A program made the translations under genes and the position numbers. From JBFONV01 sp040779335 (lineage in GTDB: Bacteria > Pseudomonadota > Gammaproteobacteria > Enterobacterales > Alteromonadaceae), in contig JBFONV010000004.1 in NCBI GenBank assembly GCA_040779335.1, positions 372,001-436,000 on the forward strand: 64,000 nt of DNA. The letters are read 5' to 3'. Under the pieces are notes generated by a model. The model worked only from the letters and a program-made list of their open reading frames with translations, was not told the DNA's origin and made no database searches. Shown here in pieces: positions 60,165-64,000 of the stretch. Numbering within the stretch: position 1 is the first letter of the stretch; the number at the start of each line of letters is the position of its first letter.

Positions 60165-60560
60165 ATGACTGATAAAAAAAATAAGCCCATCGTTTATTCT
60201 TGTTCGGGGTGTTCGAATTTGGCGGAAATGGCTCATGAAATAGCTTTAAACCTCGATAATGATGGTATCGCTGAATTATCTTGTATTTCTGGCGTGATAG
60301 GGAATATTGAGCCTATTAGAGATATTGCGTATTCGGGACGGGCGATACTAGCGATTGATGGCTGTGAATTAGGCTGTACAAAAGCGTGTTTAGATGCTTG
60401 TGGTTTATCCCCCCAATGTTACTTTAAAATAAGTGATTTTGGCTTTGAAAAACGCAGTAAACAAGATGATTCATTGGCTGAAAATATGATTGCAATAAAC
60501 AGCATTTACGATGAACTTTTAAATGCTGGTTATACCTTCTCCGAAAGGCTAGAAGATTAG
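60165..60560 (+). CDS. Putative zinc-binding protein with DGC motif
   Basis: The 131-residue protein MTDKKNKPIVYSCSGCSNLA has the layout of the DGC-domain family: CSGC near the start (Cys13, Cys16), Cys40, the DGC motif at 65-67, and Cys71, 75, 79 and 85. The cysteines suggest metal binding; the biochemical role is not known. ATG 60165 is preferred over 60108 because the FNR site and -10 at 60086-60126 would otherwise overlap the coding start. A hairpin, GCGGATG...CATCCGC, follows the stop without a T tract. Confidence 0.78.
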   Translation: MTDKKNKPIVYSCSGCSNLAEMAHEIALNLDNDGIAELSCISGVIGNIEPIRDIAYSGRAILAIDGCELGCTKACLDACGLSPQCYFKISDFGFEKRSKQDDSLAENMIAINSIYDELLNAGYTFSERLED

Positions 60561-60706
60561 CGGATGATAAAAACATCCGCACTGATATACCGATGAGCTA
60601 ATGTGTTTTCATTGGCGTCGCTATCTAGGGTAGGTCACCTATCATTCGCATTCCTGGTTAGGAGCATGTTTTATCGACAACGACGATAACGTTCAAATTA
60701 AACCGA

Positions 60707-62353
60707 TTATTTGGCTAAGCTAGATTGATAAAAATGGATCAAGCCTGCCGTAGAGCTATCATGGTTTTCATCAATAACTCCAGTTTCCAATTCAACTTGA
60801 ATTTTATTCGCTAAGCCTTTACCTAGCTCTACACCCCATTGGTCGAATGAACAAATCTGCAAAATAATACCTTGCACAAATATTTTGTGTTCGTATAAGG
60901 CAATTAAACTGCCTAAAGAGCGTGGTGATATGCGCTTCATTAAAATGGTGTTGGTCGGTCTATTACCTTTATGTACCTTATGCGGGGCTACTTTATCAAT
61001 GTAGTCTGGCGTGCGACCTTTAGCCGCTAAGTCAGTGCGTACTTGTTGTTCGTTAACCCCTTGCATAAGCGCCTGAGTTTGAGCAAAAAAGTTGGCCATT
61101 AAGGTTTCATGGTGTCCTTGTACTGGCGTTACGCTTTCAACTGAGCCGATAAAATCTGCCGGGACCACATTATTACTTTGATGTAAATATTGATAGAAGG
61201 CATGCTGACCATTGATCCCCAGCTCACCCCAAATAGAAGGTACGGTAGGATAGGTTATTTCTTCACCATCCCAAGTCACAGATTTACCATTACTCTCCAT
61301 TTCTGCTTGCTGTAAATAAGCCGAAAGCATGTGCAAAGACTGATCGTAAGGCAAAATTGCTTGTGATTGAGCACCTAAAAAAGTGCAATTCCAAACACTT
61401 AATAAGGCTAAAATAACTGGAGCATTGCGCTCGAGCGGGGTGTTTTCAAAATGATTGTCAATTTCATGAGCCCCTTCAAGTAGCTCGATAAAACGTTCAA
61501 ACCCTAAATCTATCGCAATGGGCAAACCGATGGCTGACCACAGTGAAAAGCGTCCGCCAACCCAATCCCACATGTCAAAGATGTTTTCAGCAGCAATACC
61601 AAATTCAGTGGCGTTCTTTTTATTTGATGAAACCGCAACGAAATGTTTGGCAATTGCTGACTGATCAAATGACGCTGACACTAACCATTTCATTGCTGTT
61701 TTTGCATTGGTCATGGTTTCTGTGGTGGTAAAGGTTTTACTCGAAACAATAAACAGTACTTTCTCTGGATTTAACGGTCTTAATACGTCGGCTATTTGTG
61801 TGCCATCGACATTCGAGACATAGTGTACGTTAACACTGTTATCACTGTATTGTTTCAACGCTTCGGTGACCATTTGCGGACCAAGGTTTGAACCGCCAAC
61901 ACCAATATTTACCACGTCGGTGATGCGTTTTCCTGAATAGCCTTTCCACAAACCCTGACGTATTTTATCGCTAAAAGCTTTCATTTGATTCAGTGCAGTT
62001 TGTACGTCTTCAGTGACATTTTTACCATCAAGAATAATCGCTTTTTGGGCGCGATTTCTAAGCGCTGTATGCAAGACTGCGCGATCTTCTGTACTATTAA
62101 TGCGTTCCCCTGAGAGCATTTTTTGACGCCAACCTTCAACATCACATTCTTTGGCTAATGCAATCAAGGCGCTAAGGGTTTTATCGCTGATCAGGTTTTT
62201 TGAATAATCTAAAAGGAATGGGGGTAACTTGATGGAAAACTTATTGAAACGCCCGCTATCTTTCGCAAACAATTCACTCATATGTTGTTGCTTCATCTCT
62301 TTAGCATGAGCTTCAAGTGCTTGCCAACTAGGAAGTGATGTTCTTGGATTCAT
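60707..62353 (-). CDS. pgi: Glucose-6-phosphate isomerase
   Basis: From ATG 62353 (MNPRTSLPSWQALEAHAKEM) the protein has 548 residues, one less than E. coli Pgi. It shows VNIGVGGSNLGPQMVTEAL, the PGI signature WVGGRFSLWSAIGLPIA, and the C-terminal signature region FDQWGVELGKGLANKI. It interconverts glucose 6-phosphate and fructose 6-phosphate in the cytoplasm. The ATG four codons earlier has no ribosome-binding site. It is monocistronic. Confidence 0.96.
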   Translation of the reverse strand: MNPRTSLPSWQALEAHAKEMKQQHMSELFAKDSGRFNKFSIKLPPFLLDYSKNLISDKTLSALIALAKECDVEGWRQKMLSGERINSTEDRAVLHTALRNRAQKAIILDGKNVTEDVQTALNQMKAFSDKIRQGLWKGYSGKRITDVVNIGVGGSNLGPQMVTEALKQYSDNSVNVHYVSNVDGTQIADVLRPLNPEKVLFIVSSKTFTTTETMTNAKTAMKWLVSASFDQSAIAKHFVAVSSNKKNATEFGIAAENIFDMWDWVGGRFSLWSAIGLPIAIDLGFERFIELLEGAHEIDNHFENTPLERNAPVILALLSVWNCTFLGAQSQAILPYDQSLHMLSAYLQQAEMESNGKSVTWDGEEITYPTVPSIWGELGINGQHAFYQYLHQSNNVVPADFIGSVESVTPVQGHHETLMANFFAQTQALMQGVNEQQVRTDLAAKGRTPDYIDKVAPHKVHKGNRPTNTILMKRISPRSLGSLIALYEHKIFVQGIILQICSFDQWGVELGKGLANKIQVELETGVIDENHDSSTAGLIHFYQSSLAK

Positions 62354-62841
62354 GTATATTTCCATTTATTGTCTGTTAATAAGCAATAGTGATAAGGGTC
62401 ATCGAACAAATATACTCTCAGTTGAAAATTAAGATCACATTCGTATGCAAAAAACTATTTTCCGCGCTAATGCCACTGTATGCAAGCAAGTAATATTTCA
62501 TTGTCCCTTTCATTCTAACTTTCTTTGCCGTTAGTTTTACTCAATGCTCACCTAGGTAAGAACTTATACCAATTGAATTAATGGCTTGAGTTCTGCGCTG
62601 GTCAACTCATTATTTCACATGGTATTGCTCATAAGCGTTAGTATGTAAAGAAATGTAAAGTAATGTAAAAGCGCGCTTAGCGTTGGAACTTTATACGTTA
62701 GCATAACTCTACTCTCCGAAATCAATCAAGCAATTAACTAATGAAAATCAGCTAGATAGTTGAGGAGTTTTTACGGCCAAAATTTATTGATTTTTTACCT
62801 TTGCATGAAACGAAAATTAGCGTAAACCCAAGGAATTTTAA
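62354..62841. promoter_or_regulatory. Divergent intergenic region with three ATGTAAAG-type repeats
   Basis: No gene is seen in these 488 bases. At 62643-62670, ATGTAAAG, ATGTAAAG and ATGTAAAA occur at exactly 10-base intervals, so they would lie on one face of the helix. A segment at about 62566-62581 (TATACCAATTGAATTA) resembles an intergenic motif that I have seen often in Alteromonadales genomes. AAGGA stands 7 bases before the lipoprotein ATG at 62842. Confidence 0.5.
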
Positions 62842-64000
62842 ATGATAAACAGAAACTTATCGATGTGTTGCCCTCACAATCCAATCAATTTTGGGTTATT
62901 AGCAACAATATTATTAACAGGACTATCGGCATGTGGTGGCGGTAGTTCAGATTCGGGCGAGGGATATTTTAAAATCTATAACGCATCGACTAACGCACCT
63001 GATATTTATTTAACGATTGAAGACAGTGATGAAATTGAAAAACGCTATTCAGGGATTGGTTATGGTGAGTCTGCGGGGTATTACAGTTATTCACCTGACA
63101 CTTATTCTGTTGAGCTTGCGTGGCAAGATGGTGATAACAGTTATGATGCGATTGTTTATCAAGATAACTTAAAAGTGAGCGATGAAGAAGTGCAGCTTGT
63201 GGTGGTGACGGGGGATATTAATCAACCTAATGTACTGACATTTCAATATCAAGATGAAGATCCCGACGATGACGAGGATCAATTTACTTTGCGGTTTTTA
63301 AATGTGCATCAAAGCGCGGAAGCGGTTGACGTTTATATGTCTAAAGAAGATGAAACGTTCAATGAAGCGGTTCTTGTTGGGGCATATAGTTATGGTGAAT
63401 TGTCACCAAGCCATTATTTTGATATCGATAATTATAAATTTTATTTAACGAGCGCGGGTAGTACTGAAGTATTGTATGAATCTGAGGAAATTGCGTATAG
63501 CTATACCACGCAATACATTATGGTCATTCGGGAAAATATCGGCCCTGGAGACTCCCCATTTACGTTAGATAAATTATCTAAATCTACCAGTACAGTAACA
63601 TATCCAGACGAAGACTCAGGCGCTGAGTATCGAGTATATAACGGTTTAATACCACATGAATTAATGCCTAGCTATAGTGGTTTCTTTGATTTGTATATCG
63701 ATAGTATTGATGATTCACCCGAGGTGGCGGCATTGGCGCAGGGAGAATTCAGTGAGTCTATTTCCATGCCCTTTGGTGACTATAGTCTCGATTTAACGAA
63801 CGCTGGAGAGTCGAGTGCATTCGCCAAAAATCACCTGCTTAGTTTAAGTCCAAATTCAGATAAAACCGTATTTTTTTACACGACAGAAGAAACCGAAGAC
63901 GATGACGGTGATGATAACATTGAAGAAGAAACAACCTTATATGTTAATCACTTAGTGACGGATAATAACAATCAGATCAGCTTATACAACCATCAGGTAA
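62842..64000 (+). CDS. DUF4397-like repeat lipoprotein (3' end outside window)
   Basis: An open frame begins at ATG 62842 and is still open at the window edge (386 codons). The signal ends LLTGLSAC-GGGSS, a lipoprotein cleavage site. The mature part consists of repeated units of about 100 residues, each opening with a strand of the type YFKIYNASTNAPDIYLTI, LRFLNVHQSAEAVDVYMS, YRVYNG...FDLYID or LYVNHLVTD, as in DUF4397 repeats. It is strongly acidic, with runs such as DEDPDDDEDQ and EETEDDDGDD between units, which would bind divalent cations in seawater. A surface-associated role is inferred. Confidence 0.85.
   Translation, partial: MINRNLSMCCPHNPINFGLLATILLTGLSACGGGSSDSGEGYFKIYNASTNAPDIYLTIEDSDEIEKRYSGIGYGESAGYYSYSPDTYSVELAWQDGDNSYDAIVYQDNLKVSDEEVQLVVVTGDINQPNVLTFQYQDEDPDDDEDQFTLRFLNVHQSAEAVDVYMSKEDETFNEAVLVGAYSYGELSPSHYFDIDNYKFYLTSAGSTEVLYESEEIAYSYTTQYIMVIRENIGPGDSPFTLDKLSKSTSTVTYPDEDSGAEYRVYNGLIPHELMPSYSGFFDLYIDSIDDSPEVAALAQGEFSESISMPFGDYSLDLTNAGESSAFAKNHLLSLSPNSDKTVFFYTTEETEDDDGDDNIEEETTLYVNHLVTDNNNQISLYNHQV

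Noticed and set aside
60560..60580. Rho-independent terminator after the DGC-motif gene
   Set aside because: GCGGATG/CATCCGC makes a hairpin, but no T tract follows on either strand, so it is mentioned only within the gene entry.
1..64000. tRNA, rRNA, insertion sequence, prophage or attachment site
   Set aside because: I looked through the larger gaps and saw no cloverleaf-like or CCA-ended sequence, no transposase or integrase, and no flanking direct repeats that would support any of these.

Overview
The window reads as a chromosomal segment of a low-GC marine gammaproteobacterium of the Alteromonadales, most like Colwelliaceae (Colwellia/Thalassotalea). This rests on gene content and order (nuoMN; lolCDE; comEC-msbA-lpxK-ycaR-kdsB; mfd-csiV), on marine families (NSS sodium symporter, NavBac-type channel, DUF2897, DUF1456), and on the AT-rich base composition. 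It is inferred from recognised families, not from a database search. I saw no rRNA, tRNA, IS element, prophage or CRISPR array.

Layout. 1-1805: end of the NADH dehydrogenase operon (nuoM, nuoN). 2003-2991: a lipoprotein built of 18-residue repeats and a 53-aa membrane protein. 3096-7249: deaD RNA helicase behind a long leader, hppD with a candidate TyrR site, and carbonic anhydrase. 7564-10161: ppiC behind a perfect palindrome, a DUF2897 microprotein, a chemoreceptor lacking a sensor domain, and an atypical PilZ protein. 10332-23507: an envelope block with lolCDE, a diguanylate cyclase, DUF2062, comEC, msbA-lpxK-ycaR-kdsB, a LysE exporter and lgt. 23831-36244: a TonB-dependent receptor, DUF1244, csiV, mfd, glpK, a YbaK-type deacylase, DUF1456 and a 2-hydroxyacid dehydrogenase. 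36384-43773: an orphan binding protein, a receiver-TPR protein, a sugar porter, a sodium symporter, a YcbL-type hydrolase and a voltage-gated channel.

43766-59852 is the most unusual region. A divergent promoter region (49616-49948) separates three kinase genes on the minus strand (REC-DUF3369-HK-REC, REC-HK, and a membrane HAMP-HK) from a plus-strand operon (REC-DUF3369-HD-GYP, a TonB-dependent receptor, a Leu/Ile/Val-type binding lipoprotein). Facing that operon are two more periplasmic binding proteins of different folds (ABC_sub_bind and PhnD-like). None of the binding proteins has an ABC permease or ATPase nearby. After a membrane protein/XRE/uracil-DNA-glycosylase operon comes a YfiR-like sensor fused to a GGDEF domain. 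I infer a periplasmic sensing network that feeds c-di-GMP turnover rather than uptake. The window as a whole carries two cyclases with intact GGEEF and I-sites, one HD-GYP enzyme and one PilZ-type receptor.

The end of the window holds a DGC-motif zinc protein behind a perfect FNR-type site, pgi, and the start of a DUF4397 lipoprotein that runs off the edge. Several genes are absent from simple ORF lists and were found by reading: the 53-aa protein at 2830, the DUF2897 protein at 7909-8076 (minus), and the truncated lipoprotein from 62842.
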